Source: Ophiobolus disseminans (lineage: Eukaryota > Ascomycota > Dothideomycetes > Pleosporales > Phaeosphaeriaceae). Taken from it: a stretch of DNA of 64,000 nucleotides. The notes under the pieces were generated by a model that worked only from the letters and a program-made list of their open reading frames with translations, made no database searches and was not told where the DNA came from. Of the stretch, positions 35,891-46,375 are shown in pieces. Made by a program: the position numbers and the translations under genes. Position 1 is the stretch's first letter; each line of letters starts with the position of its first letter. Location of the stretch: contig MU006221.1 of the NCBI GenBank assembly GCA_010093685.1, positions 1,333,491-1,397,490 on the forward strand, in the 5' to 3' direction.

Positions 35891-36745
35891 TTATTGCTCG
35901 CCCTCCACTGTCCTCAGCTTGACACTTCCGTCTGCCATGCCGAAGTACACGGCGACTGGTCTCTGTCCACCAGCTGTGGCCTTGCTGGACTTGTTTTCAT
36001 CCCGCAGTGCCTGTGCCTCAGGACCGCTCAGGCCGCTGAAGATGCCGACCTCCAATACGCCGGTCAGGCCTTTAATTGCTTTGCTAATCGCGTTGACTTC
36101 CCACGTACCGTCACTTCCGTCGCCGTTGCCCTTCCCAGCTTTGACGTCCGCAGTGGTGAGCAGTGTTTTGAACGGTGCGTCGACGATGAAAAAGTCCTGA
36201 TCTGTTTTGAGGGGCCCCGACTTTTCCAGTAGTGTTGTTCGTAGCGTGGGATTTGTTGATCCGAGCAACTTCAGCGCCGCGACCACTTTCCGTTGTGACA
36301 GTGGTGCGACTTCGATTGGTATTGTGGGCCAGACGGTGAGTAGACGATCCTGCCTCTTCCTGTAGTCGGCGACACATACGAACTTTTTCGCGCGCTCAGC
36401 TACCAGCTTCTCTTGGAACAAGCACGCGCCGCCGCCCTTTATGCAGTTCAGTTCCGCATCGACTTCGTCTGCGCCATCAAAGGCGACATCGAGCATGACA
36501 TTGTCGGGTAAGGTGTCGAAGGAGATGGGCTGGAGGCCGGCGTTTATAACGAGCTGACGCGACTGGTAGCCGGTGGGGACGAAGAGGATGTTGGGGTTCG
36601 TGGAGCGCTCTTTGATAGCTTCGACGACGTAGACGATGGTGGTGCCGGAACCGATGCCGACGTGGGTAGAGTTGGGGTCGAAGTGGTCCTTGACGGCTTG
36701 CTGGGCGGCGGCGCGCTTTGCGGCTTCAACGGCGCTGTCGGTCAT
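35891..36745 (-). CDS. RKI1: Ribose-5-phosphate isomerase (RpiA type)
   Basis: From the preferred start at 36745 (MTDSAVEAAK) the product is 284 aa, close to yeast Rki1. It interconverts ribose-5-phosphate and ribulose-5-phosphate in the pentose phosphate pathway. Motifs seen are HVGIGSGTTIVYVVEAI (phosphate-binding GSGTT), DVAFDGADEVD with the catalytic Asp pair, CIKGGGACLFQEKLVA, VVAALKLL and GVLEVGIF. The frame stays open to an upstream ATG at 36982, adding 79 residues that are Ser/Arg-rich with almost no acids; this could be a presequence isoform or a translated-looking 5' leader. The gene converges with the AA9 gene and diverges from ULA1. One exon, no introns. Confidence 0.93.
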   Translation of the reverse strand: MTDSAVEAAKRAAAQQAVKDHFDPNSTHVGIGSGTTIVYVVEAIKERSTNPNILFVPTGYQSRQLVINAGLQPISFDTLPDNVMLDVAFDGADEVDAELNCIKGGGACLFQEKLVAERAKKFVCVADYRKRQDRLLTVWPTIPIEVAPLSQRKVVAALKLLGSTNPTLRTTLLEKSGPLKTDQDFFIVDAPFKTLLTTADVKAGKGNGDGSDGTWEVNAISKAIKGLTGVLEVGIFSGLSGPEAQALRDENKSSKATAGGQRPVAVYFGMADGSVKLRTVEGEQ

Positions 36746-37305
36746 GGTGGTTGCCGATTTATGGAGGGATGGTGAAGTGGAGAATTTGCTATATGGGTAA
36801 TTGAAACTTTTTAGTGCGGTGTCTGAATTCGGACGGGTGCTGCAGGCCCGTGACTTTGCTGAGAATGTCCGAGGAGAAGCAGTGCCTATCTGTGTAGCTT
36901 GGAGGGGCCAACTATGATGACTGATGCTGCTAATTTGCTGATTTATATTGCGCCGTCGCAACAAAGTCGAGACCAACCGCATGGGCTCGATGCAGAATTG
37001 GGTACTAGAACGTGCAAGTCTATGGTCGAAGCAATTGAAAGTTCAATGTCCGTCGCAACGAGACCCATGTGGTGTTGTTCATTTGGGAGGCTCGCAACGA
37101 GCGCAACCGGGAATGACGATGGCTGCTGCCCCGCCATGCACCACGACGGAGAAGTACCCCGCGGTGCGGCTAGCGTGACCACGCGTGTCGTGCCTGACAG
37201 CTGCCCACCGCCTGGCAGAATTATAGCCGCTGCCTGCACCACCCACTGCCCAAACAAGCATTCTTCTTGTCCACTCCCACTATCTTAGACTCTACATCAC
37301 ACACA
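36746..37305. promoter_or_regulatory. Divergent promoter between RKI1 and ULA1
   Basis: 560 bp lie between the two preferred start codons, or 323 bp if the upstream RKI1 ATG at 36982 is used. Both genes must take their promoters from here. No other gene is seen. Confidence 0.6.
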
Positions 37306-39195
37306 ATGGCGGATCTCCCTCCCCCCGTCCAGGGTCCGACCGCAAAGGAGAAGAAGTAGGTAAGCTACCCCCCTACAAGCGTTGCATCAGCTAACGAAGA
37401 CAGGTACGACCGTCAGCTCCGTCTATGGGGAGCTAATGGGCAGATCGCCCTGGAGAACGCCCACATCCTCCTCCTCAACTCCGGGCCTGGCGTCGTGGGC
37501 ATCGAGACGCTCAAGAACCTCGTGCTTCCCGGCATCGGTAACTTCACAATACAGGACTCTTCGATAGTCAGCGACGCAGATCTGGGCGTGAACTTCTTTC
37601 TTGAGGAGGAGCATCTGGGAGGATATCGGGCGGAACTCGCGTGCAACCTACTCAAGGAGCTGAACCCAGACGTGGACGGTCACTTCATCACAGAAGTATG
37701 ACATCGTTCGGCTCGAGAGCAAGCGCATCGCTGACGAACAATAGCCCATCGAAACATGGCTACTCAACCCAGACGCGCTCCGCCCATATACCCTCATTCT
37801 CGCGACCGCCCCGCTCCGACCTGAGATACTCGCCAGACTCTCCGACCACGCAAGCGCCGCCTCGGTTCCTCTCTTCCACATTCACTCGGTTGGCTTCTAC
37901 TCGCACTTCTCCGTGCACCTGCCACCCGCATACCCCATTGTAGACACACACCCAGATCTCGAAACTACACAAGACTTGCGATTGCTGCAACCATGGCCAG
38001 AGCTAGTACATTTTGCGCAAGAGAAGACGGCCAACATCGACAGCATGGCCCCAGAAGACCATGGTCACATCCCGTACATCGCATTGCTGGTGCACTTCCT
38101 CGAGGAGTGGAAGAAGTCGCATGCTGGAAAGGTACCAGAAAACTACAAGGAGAAGACCGAGTTCAGGACCATGGTGTCCAAGGCTGCGCGAACAAACAAC
38201 CCAGAAGGTGGCGAAGAAAACTTCGATGAAGCTGTAGCAGCAGTGTTGAAATCACTGAACCCACCCCAGCCAAGCAGTGCTGTCAAGGAGGTTTTCAAAA
38301 CAAAAGAGTGTCTCTTGGTGCGCGAAGATTCGCCGAGCTTCTGGGTCATAGCCAACGCCATCGGCTTGTTCTACACAAAGTACAACGTGCTTCCCGTGCC
38401 AGGATCAGTCCCGGATATGAAAGCTCGTTCAGCCGACTACATCCAACTCCAGAACGTGTACAAGTCCAAAGCTCGCAAAGACCTGGCTGAAGTCGTAGAG
38501 AGTGTGCGCTTCTTGGAGCGGAACGCGAACCGCACCACTGTCATTGATGAAAAGGATATTGAGGCATTCTGCAAAAACGCAGCACACATCAAGCTAGTTC
38601 GCGGCCGACCGTTCCTTGTTGTGCTACCCAGTGAGAAGATCAAGTGGGGTGATCGCGCAAAAACAATTGGTATGGATACAGACATGTCCAAGGCTTGTCC
38701 ATGTGGCTGACATATCTTAGCCCAGAGCCTCACATTCCCGGATTCGCTCATCCCGCTGTACATCGCCTTCCTCGCCTGGGACAAGTTCACTGCAACCCAC
38801 GAAAAGGATGGGCTTGGTGGCGCACCCCATGTGCCTGGCACGTCAGATCCAGACACCGATGCGACGAAGCTCACCGGTATTGCTTTCACAATTGCTGACG
38901 ATCTCGTCAAAGAAGCAGGTGCATCAATCGATAAAGATGAGTATGCCGCAATCAAAACGCAGATCGGAGAGTTCGCGAATGAGCTGTAAGTCAACATGCC
39001 GGATGACGTAGCAATTGATGCTGATCACAAAGTAGTGTGCGCGCTGGTGGAGCTGAACTGCACAACATTGGAGCACTGACCGGTGGCATGGTCTCACAAG
39101 AAGTTATCAAGGTCATTACGGAGCAGTACGTGCCAGTCGACAACACCTGTGTTTTCGATGGGATCAGGAGCAAGAGCATGGTCATCAATGTTTGA
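37306..39195 (+). CDS. ULA1: NEDD8-activating enzyme E1 regulatory subunit (ULA1/NAE1)
   Basis: Five exons, 37306-37355, 37404-37695, 37745-38669, 38721-38985 and 39036-39195, give 563 aa. It pairs with Uba3 to adenylate and load NEDD8/Rub1, which then modifies cullins. The start KKYDRQLRLWGANGQIALENAHILLLN is the E1 pseudo-adenylation domain signature, followed by PGVVGIETLKNLVLPGIG and DADLGVNFF. The C-terminus AGGAELHNIGALTGGMVSQEVIKVIT with TCVFDGI matches APPBP1. The subunit lacks a catalytic Cys, as expected. Donor GTAGGT in intron 1 is needed to make EKKYDRQ; the later GTAAGC two bases on would leave an in-frame TAG in exon 1. Introns are 48-51 nt. Confidence 0.95.
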
Positions 39196-39994
39196 AGTAA
39201 GATACCCAAGGGGCGAAAGTACGACATATTCGAGGTAGTAGGATCGCCATGGCCCTACAGTAATCTCTCCGATCACTTCAAGGTCTGGATAGTTTTTCGC
39301 TGAAAGTGTGCCACGACTTCGACATTATCGAATTTGATATCTTGTGGCATGCATCTCTTTACCAAACTGTGGTGCTCGCGGACCAAAATACTGCTATGTA
39401 TTTCCATACAACCACGGGCAAACTACACTTCTAACCCTATCTATATGAATGAATTACACATGTAAAGGAATATGCTCAGAGAGCTACCGCACAGGTATAC
39501 TGAGGTGTATCTGATAGAGAGGAGAATCATCTTAGCTACAGGTCTCAGGTGAGGCTTGAGAGCAGCTCAGAATAATTTACGCACAGAGATGTCATCGGTT
39601 AATTCAAGGGGCGTGTCCACATTAGTGCTTTGTTGTCATCGATTGTTGGTTTCAATGTTGTCCCTTTGACCTCTTGTTTCCTTTGGGTGAGAAGTGCATT
39701 GATGTGTGAGCAAGCAAACAGCCACTCCTCATCCTCTTTCACCTCAGCTTGAGGTTATTCGTAGAGAGGTTTGCATCAACGATTATACATAATTGCATAA
39801 TGCCAAAACAATCAAGAATCAGCTTTGCGTTGTATGCTTCAAATCGACAATCTGATGCTGACAAAGCAAATGCTGCTAATCTAGCTGCCGCGCGCGATCG
39901 TCGCGTCGCGTCGCGCGGAAACCCGACTGTCGCGCCATCGTCATTGCAACGTCCCAGCACACTGACACCGCCTGTCACACCCTCGAAATTTCCC
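39196..39994. other. Intergenic; possible RAD18 upstream coding extension
   Basis: The first ~600 bp should be ULA1 3' UTR and RAD18 promoter. From 39800 the RAD18 frame is open with an ATG, so 39800-39994 could be coding (see RAD18). Confidence 0.5.
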
Positions 39995-41458
39995 ATGGAC
40001 ACCACCTTTGATCTGCCAGACTCCACAGACTGGTTATCAACGACGCTTCCCGCATTCGAACCGCTCGAGGCTGCCCTACGCTGCGAGGTCTGCAAGGAAT
40101 TCCTGTCGAACCCTGTCATTACATCCTGCTCGCACACGTTTTGTTCGATATGCATACGGAGATGTATAGCTACGGATGGGAGATGTCCAAGCTGCAAGAG
40201 CGCATGCTCGAGCGACAAGTTGACGCCCAACATTGCCGTCCGGGAGGTGGTGATGCGCTTTCAAGAGGCGAGGCCGAAAGCGCTGGAGATGGCGCGTGCC
40301 GAGAAAGAGGCGCAATCTCGTAGCGGAAAGAAGAGGAAACTGGACGAGACGGATATTGAAGACGGCGAACCTGTCAGGCAAACGAGGTCGCGCCAGACAC
40401 GGAGCAAAGGCCGCCACAGCCAGAGTACCGACCCTATTGAAGTCGCAGATAGCGAGGATGGCGACGATGAATTTCTGCCCGAAGGCATGGCTAAATGCCC
40501 CATTTGCAACACAACCATGAAGGAGGAGCAAGTGTTCAATCATTTGGACGTCTGTCCAGAACAAAACGCCTCGCAGGGACGCAGTACCCGGTCGTCGAGG
40601 TTCGTATATGCATGACATCACATTTCTACCTCGGCTGATCGTATACAACTTAGGACGAAGAACACGTTTCCTAATCCGCTCCAAAGACGACAGAAAGACC
40701 CTTCTCCGCCGCCGACACGATTGTCTCAGCTTAATTATGCCTTGCTAAAGGAGGGCCCATTACGCAAAAAATTGCAAGAGATTGGCATACCAAACTGGGG
40801 CAACAAGGACCTCTTGAAACGACGGCATATAGAGTGGCTGAACATCTACAATTCGAATTGCGACGCAGACGAGGGTGTGCGCAAGACTAAGCGACAGCTA
40901 GTAAAAGAGCTAGAAGAGTGGGAAAACACACAAGGCGGGAAGGCAGAGACCAAGGAGAACAAGATGATGAAGAAAGACTTTGATGGCAGCGGGTATGCGA
41001 AATCCCATAAGACCGAGTTCGACGACCTGATCTCGAAGGCGCGTGCGAAGAGGGCGACACCGAAACCCGAGGAAACAAAGCCGTCACAACCAGAGGTTGA
41101 TGCTACTCAACCACCCAAAGTTAACGAGTCACGAGACCCTGAACCTACACCACACAACGGATCAGACCCCTACCCCTCTCAACCGACCCAAATTCCAATA
41201 GCAGATAACCCGCGAAATCCATACGAGAATAACGAATCAGCTCTCGCCACTATCCGGGCAAAAGTCGCCGCAGCAAATCAAACAGGCTCTACACTTGCAA
41301 CGCTACCTTCGGAACCCTCATTATCAGAGAATGATCAAGTTTCAAGCCACGACATAGGGATCGCGAATCCGCTGGGTAGTCCGGCGAGAAAGGTTCCCAT
41401 GTTTGCGCTACCGGGACAGCCAGTGCGGGATCTGGATAGTTCGGGTTCGACGCACTGA
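39995..41458 (+). CDS. RAD18: Postreplication repair E3 ubiquitin ligase RAD18
   Basis: Two exons, to 40599 and 40654-41458, give 469 aa from ATG 39995 (MDTTFDLPDSTDWL) or 534 aa from in-frame ATG 39800 (MPKQSRISF). I prefer 39995 because family members usually start just before the LPDSTDWL element and its context (ttcccATGGac) is better. RAD18 with Rad6 monoubiquitinates PCNA at stalled forks. Domains: RING CEVCKEF..SCSHTFCSICIRRC..CPSC right after the start, a UBZ4 zinc finger CPICNTTMKEEQVFNHLDVC in mid-protein, and a SAP domain ALLKEGPLRKKLQEIGIPNW with the conserved RRHIEWLNIYNSNCDA. The intron uses GTTCGT..GGCTGA..TTAG and sits between UBZ and SAP. The C-terminal third is Pro/Glu-rich. 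Confidence 0.94.
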
Positions 41459-41756
41459 GGACTGGGGGTGAACTACGGTAGACGCTAAGCATATGGAACG
41501 AGAAATATTTAACTGCTGTGTCCGTCTACTCTGCAAACTTTTTTTTTGTATATTTGACATCGTCTTGTGTAGCTTCAGCAAATTATCCACGACAGTCTCG
41601 CTACTTTACGATAGCTAGAAAATATTCAGGCGTCTATCATACCAACATACCATCCCGTGTATTTCCTCCACACCGACACCGCTCCAACTCGGGCATATCT
41701 CAGCACCGCGAAGCCACCCAACCCACCTCATAAACGAACACAACCACAAACGCACA

Positions 41757-42563
41757 ATGTCCACACCCCGCGCCCCAACCCCGTTCCCCTCCGCCAACTT
41801 CATCACCACCACCACCGCACCCCGTCCCACCCACCAACCCAACAACTCCCTCCACACCATCTCCGAAAATGCAATCCACCCCACACCAAACCAACCTTCC
41901 TCCTCAACCACCCTACCCCCCTGCTCATCCCCCTACGCCCCCCTCAAAGGCCGCCGCACCCCGAACCGCACTTTCCTCGCACCTTCTCCATGTCGGCGCT
42001 TTGGCCCGTCGCCATTATCAAGGGAGCCGCGGCGAGATGCAGTACCGCGGGAACCGCTGCATTCCGCGACGAGTGCGGCGAGCGTGTGGACGGCGAGCGC
42101 GTATATTTCGCCGTCGATGGTGGGGAGCGAAGTATCTGTGTCGACGGGGGGTTTCGAGCAAGATGGTAGTGGAAGTGAGGATGGTGACGACCGCGAAAGT
42201 CTGTGGAGTGACTGCACCTCCGGAAGCTTACTTACAGCCGCGAGTCCCAGTCCACAGCCAGGGCCGGCGTTTACACGCTGTCCAGCTGCGTATGGGAGGC
42301 GAGAGCGGGAGCGGGAGTTTGATCAGGGGTCGAGTTATTCTTGGCGCAGTGGGAGGAGAGTGGTGAGTGCTCAGGATGTGAGAGGAAGGGGGAAAGGGGA
42401 CGGGGATGGGAATGGGGCGGTTCAGGGAGACGAGCAGGGAGAAGAAGTAGAAGATGGGGATGAAGACCAGAAAATTGAAGACACGCTGCGGAAGGTTAGG
42501 GAGAGGAGGAGTTTGATGGGGAGGTGTAAGAGGGTTAAGGGGTTGTTTTGTTGTTTTGCTTAA
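41757..42563 (+). CDS. Hypothetical low-complexity protein ending in GLFCCFA
   Basis: A single frame of 268 aa, 298 bp downstream of RAD18 on the same strand and convergent with the NirA-like gene. The first ~90 residues are Pro/Thr/Ser-rich. The middle carries SVWTASAYISPSMVGSEVSVST and DDRESLWSDCTS. A charged, probably helical segment (EDTLRKVRERRSLMGRCKRVKG) ends in FCCFA. The terminal Cys pair next to basic residues resembles a palmitoylation-type membrane tether. I do not recognise the family. Base composition is very C-rich at the start and G-rich at the end, so other frames are also open; the ordered C-terminal helix favours this one. It may have an unrecognised intron or be non-coding. 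Confidence 0.5.
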   Translation: MSTPRAPTPFPSANFITTTTAPRPTHQPNNSLHTISENAIHPTPNQPSSSTTLPPCSSPYAPLKGRRTPNRTFLAPSPCRRFGPSPLSREPRRDAVPREPLHSATSAASVWTASAYISPSMVGSEVSVSTGGFEQDGSGSEDGDDRESLWSDCTSGSLLTAASPSPQPGPAFTRCPAAYGRREREREFDQGSSYSWRSGRRVVSAQDVRGRGKGDGDGNGAVQGDEQGEEVEDGDEDQKIEDTLRKVRERRSLMGRCKRVKGLFCCFA

Positions 42564-42852
42564 ACGCACCATGTACCTATGAGAAGAGATTGATACCCAC
42601 ATACATACATGCACAGTAACTCATTTCTTGTGTCGACGTATATCTAAATACAAAAAAACTACAAATTCATATTCTCCCATACCATACCCAGTCTTTCCGA
42701 TTCGCCTATATCGCCCATTCTCCATACACCCGTCATACACCATCAAAAAAACGTTGCAGAACAACTTAGAAAGACAGCGTGCCAAACCCAGTGCCGCGTG
42801 TACTCTTTTCCGTGCTACTATATGATGCAACATTGCTCGTTCGTGGATAACT

Positions 42853-45649
42853 TCACTGATAATCATACCAGGACCCCTCATCATGAGAATTGAATCCAGG
42901 TAAGCCAGCAATGCCATTAACGCCATACACACCATTAACATTCGGACCATTGTTGCCGTTAACACCGGGATACCCATTCGTCTGAGCACCCCCAACAGGT
43001 CCGCCATTCATCTGCGTGCCCATGCCGGGGTTGCCAGGAGCAGGGTAATTAGTGCCGGGCGACTGCGTGCTAGCGAACCACGAAGCAATGTCGTCGATGC
43101 TTCCGGGGTTCCAGTTCTCGAAGCCGGTTGCGAGCTGTGTTTGGTCGCGGAAGATCCAGTCCTGGCCTTCGCGGATGAGCTGGTCGACGCCGCCAAAGAG
43201 CTGGCTTGGGGAGTTGCCGGCGGTGCTCTGGCCATCGATTGAATGGCGCGCTTGTGTGGAGGCTGGAGTGGTGGGATTGTGGCCTGTTGACGATGGCGTG
43301 GCGTGGTGCTGAGTGCGCGTGTAAGCGAGTGCGTTGGCGTCGGAGGGAGGCAAAGAGTCGATGGAACGCGCGTAGGGTATGCTTACGGAGTTGTTGTTCT
43401 GAGCCATTCTATTGAGATATTGTGGGGTGGAGACACTCGGTATGTTCATGGTGTAGGGTTGGAGAGATGGAGATGCCTGGTCTGCGGGCGATGGATGCTC
43501 TTGTATCTGTGCAGGTTCACGGTGGCTAGCCTTTGGTGTGCTGATCTCGCTCCAGGGGCCAAATTTGGCATCGGTGCGCTTGAGGACTGCTTCGGCTTCT
43601 TCGGGCATTTCTACCTTCCAGCGTTTCGCCAGTACACTCAGAATGCCAAGGGTACGGCGTGCGCACAGCCAGCCTTCGGCGATCTCTTCTAGGTGCTTGA
43701 CGCCGTGGATGATGTCTCGCTTCGCATTCTTCTCTGGCAGATTGAGGAGGTGGATGGTACATGCTGAATGGGCAATGTAGACGCAGATGTTACAGATCTG
43801 TCGCAGTCCGTGTGATCGCTTGTAGAGGCGGAGGAGCTTTGAGATCATGGCGGCGGCTTGGGTGCAGAGCTTTCGCGGAGAGACGTGGGCAGGCAGCGGC
43901 GAGTTGTTCGGGTTGTACTTGAGGAAGGGCCGGAAGAGATGGATGTAGAGCAGCTGGAAGAACATGCTGTGTTGGAGTTAGTGGTTGCATGTTCGAATGC
44001 CAAGCCAAACTTACTGCATAACCAGCATGTGCGGCAGACCACCCTCCTTGGGCTCCAGTTCTTTCGGCAACTCTCTCCGCCAGGTCTCCAGCCGCATGTG
44101 TATCTCGCTCAGCTTCTTCAGCTCAGCCTGCTTGCCCTTGGCCTTCTCCATGTCGATGGGATTGTAGAAGAAGTTCATCAGGTCGCTGGAAATCTCGCAC
44201 AGCTTGGAGATCTGCAGGGCAATCGCCCGCGTCCTGCTGGGTTGCGAGTGCGCCTGGTTGATGCCGGAGTCTGTGACGGCGCTCCACGTCTCGGCGTCTT
44301 CGACGGGGAAGACTTCGAACTTGGGCGCAGTGACCATGGTGTTGTGTAGCTGCGGTAGCCGTCCGAGGTAGTTGCTCCAACATTTGTCGAACAGGAAGCA
44401 GCCCCAGAAGGTGATTCGCCGGACGTCCTCCTCCGTCTCGTCCATGTTGCCCTTGCTGTGCATGCCGAGGTTCAGGCCCAGGTCGCACGCCATCCGGAAG
44501 CTCATGCCACTGTACACCCAGCCCTTTGCCTCCCTGCCACAGCCTGCTTCTCGCACCGACATGAGCGCCAGTGCCTGTACGGTTGCGAGGGTCGGGACTT
44601 CGTGGAGATCGCCCTCCATGATGAGCCTCTTCGTCTCTTTGAAGAAGTGGTCGCCGGCCGTGGCAGAGTCGTCTCGAGAAGCGCGCGCGCCCGGCCACGA
44701 CGAGAAGTGGCAGCCCAGGGCCAGCATGGCGTTGACGAGCAGTGGAGTGCAGTACTGCATCCGCCGGCCAGACCCCGGGCGTGGCTTGCCCAGCTTGAAC
44801 TCCTGCAGGAACAGGTTCTTGGACAGGGTGGTGAAGAAGCTGTAGTGCCAGCAGAAGTACATGCTAATGAGGTGCTGCACCAGCTCGGGGTCCTGGGTGA
44901 CGGTCGTCCACGAGCAGAAGGGGTCCTCCATGTTCTGGTAGTCCTCGGGGTAGGTGTCCGGCGACTCGGCCGCCTCATTGCCCTTGTCCATGTATATGAG
45001 GTGCGAGGTGCCGCCGATGTAGCGCGTCGACCCGTCCTCGAGCCGCAGCTCGCCCATCTTGCCGCTCAGCTGGCTCTCAAACGTGGTCTGGCCCGGGCCG
45101 AGCAAGGGCGACGACTCCGGGCTGATCTGCTCGTCGTCGTCGTCGTCGCCATTCTCCTTCGCGATGATGCCCTCGGCGACCAAGTCCAGGCTCTCGCAGG
45201 TGCGGATCTGGTGCACCAGGTCGGCAACCTCGTCCTCCGGGTAGTTGAGGATGGCCTGGATGAGCGTCTGCAGGGTCGAGTTGCGCGTCTTGAGGTTGTC
45301 GATGTCCTTCTTGTAGACGCCCTTGCGGCGGTGGTCCGAGTTGAGGTCGTAGACGCACTCGGTGTTGTACACGGCGGCGCAGGCCGAACAGGCTGGCGTG
45401 GTGCCGTCGCACTGCTCGCACGTCAGCGCACGTTCTGGTCGTGACCCGGAGATATGGCGACCCTCACCGGAGAAAGGCCTCGGGCAGGTTGGCGTTACGT
45501 ACCTTTGACTTGCGCTTTCTGCAGGGCACACACGCGCTCGAGATGCACCTGCGCTTCTTGCCGTCCTCGCTGTTGCTGTCCTTCTTGCTGCGCCGTCCCT
45601 TCTTCGCCGGCGCGTCCGGCGCCGTGGCTTCCGCCGCGTTGTTATCCAT
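42853..45649 (-). CDS. Zn2Cys6 transcription factor, NirA-like
   Basis: Three exons, 45649-45503, 45411-44015 and 43966-42853, give 885 aa, close to the ~890 of nitrate regulator NirA. The zinc cluster is C40-x2-C43-x6-C50-x6-C57-x2-C60-x7-C68 (ACVPCRKRKSK|CDGTTPACSAC), with intron 1 falling exactly before C50. A short helical linker follows (GVYKKDIDNLKTRNSTLQTL). The fungal-specific TF domain has YFCWHYSFFTTLSKNLF, LLVNAMLALGCHFS, GMSFRMACDLGLNLGMH and RRITFWGCFLFDKCWSNYLGR. The C-terminus has GVDQLIREGQDWIF and ends in an Asn/Gly-rich repeat of PGVNGNNG type. In aspergilli NirA activates nitrate and nitrite reductase genes. No nitrate genes lie nearby, so the target is inference. Donors GTACGT and GTAAGT are clear. 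Confidence 0.88.
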
Positions 45650-46375
45650 GGCAGGAGACGGAGGGCTTCACTGCGCACAAATTGTGGGGTTCGAGATGGC
45701 GGGGCCCAGCTGTGACAGGTGACGGCAGCCCTGGACCAGCGCCCCCATTAATCAGCCCGTCTGTCGTGGTTTGAAGCTTCGCCCTGGCTGCTCAACAACA
45801 TGGCTGAAACTGCGCGATAGCAGGAACGCGCCGGGGTCGCATTGGGGTGAGGTTGAATGGCGACAGAACGCCCACGCCCAGCCTTTCGCTATCATCTGAG
45901 CCGCCATTGGCCCACTGCTAGCTCTTATCGGGAACCTCAGCCTTCGAGCATGAACTACCTGGGCCCCTACGTCGATAGCTGCAGGGCCAACTCGAAGCGG
46001 CGATAATGTAGCCTGGACCCCCTCAGTTATCCCGCGTTCTGTTGCTTCATATGGCTGGAGTGTGGTTGATCGAGCCTAATCTGAGCCTTATCACATTGCC
46101 ATTAGAATGATTGGAAGGCAGAGTAGACTTTTATACTTCGAAGGGAGCAGAAATAATAGAAAAGTGTCCACAGCCACCCAGTACTATATTCCTCCAAAAA
46201 GCAAGCAGCCTTCACTGGCGAGAAGACCTCGATATCCACACGAAACCCTCGACAGCGGGTTCTGCTTGCGCCGAGTAGGTCCAAGAAAGAAGCAACCAAA
46301 AGCCAAAATCCGCCACCTGAGACACCAGCCTGAAGGCCCTCGCGACCCCAAAATTGGACCAAACCACTTCCACGC
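45650..46375. other. Promoter region of the NirA-like gene, no gene seen
   Basis: 726 bp between the NirA-like start and the SNF2 stop, both on the minus strand. Contains the upstream gene's 3' UTR and this gene's promoter. Confidence 0.55.

Noticed and set aside
37356..37361. ULA1 intron 1 starting at the GTAAGC (37360) rather than GTAGGT (37356)
   Set aside because: It would leave an in-frame TAG in exon 1; GTAGGT gives the conserved EKKYDRQLRLWG.
40076..40684. 202-codon minus-strand frame opposite RAD18
   Set aside because: The plus strand holds the RING and UBZ motifs of RAD18; this is a shadow.
44458..45444. 328-codon plus-strand frame antisense to the NirA-like gene
   Set aside because: It is the shadow of a GC-rich real exon. 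It is full of Val/Leu/Arg/Gly low complexity, whereas the minus frame has clear zinc-cluster and TF-domain motifs.
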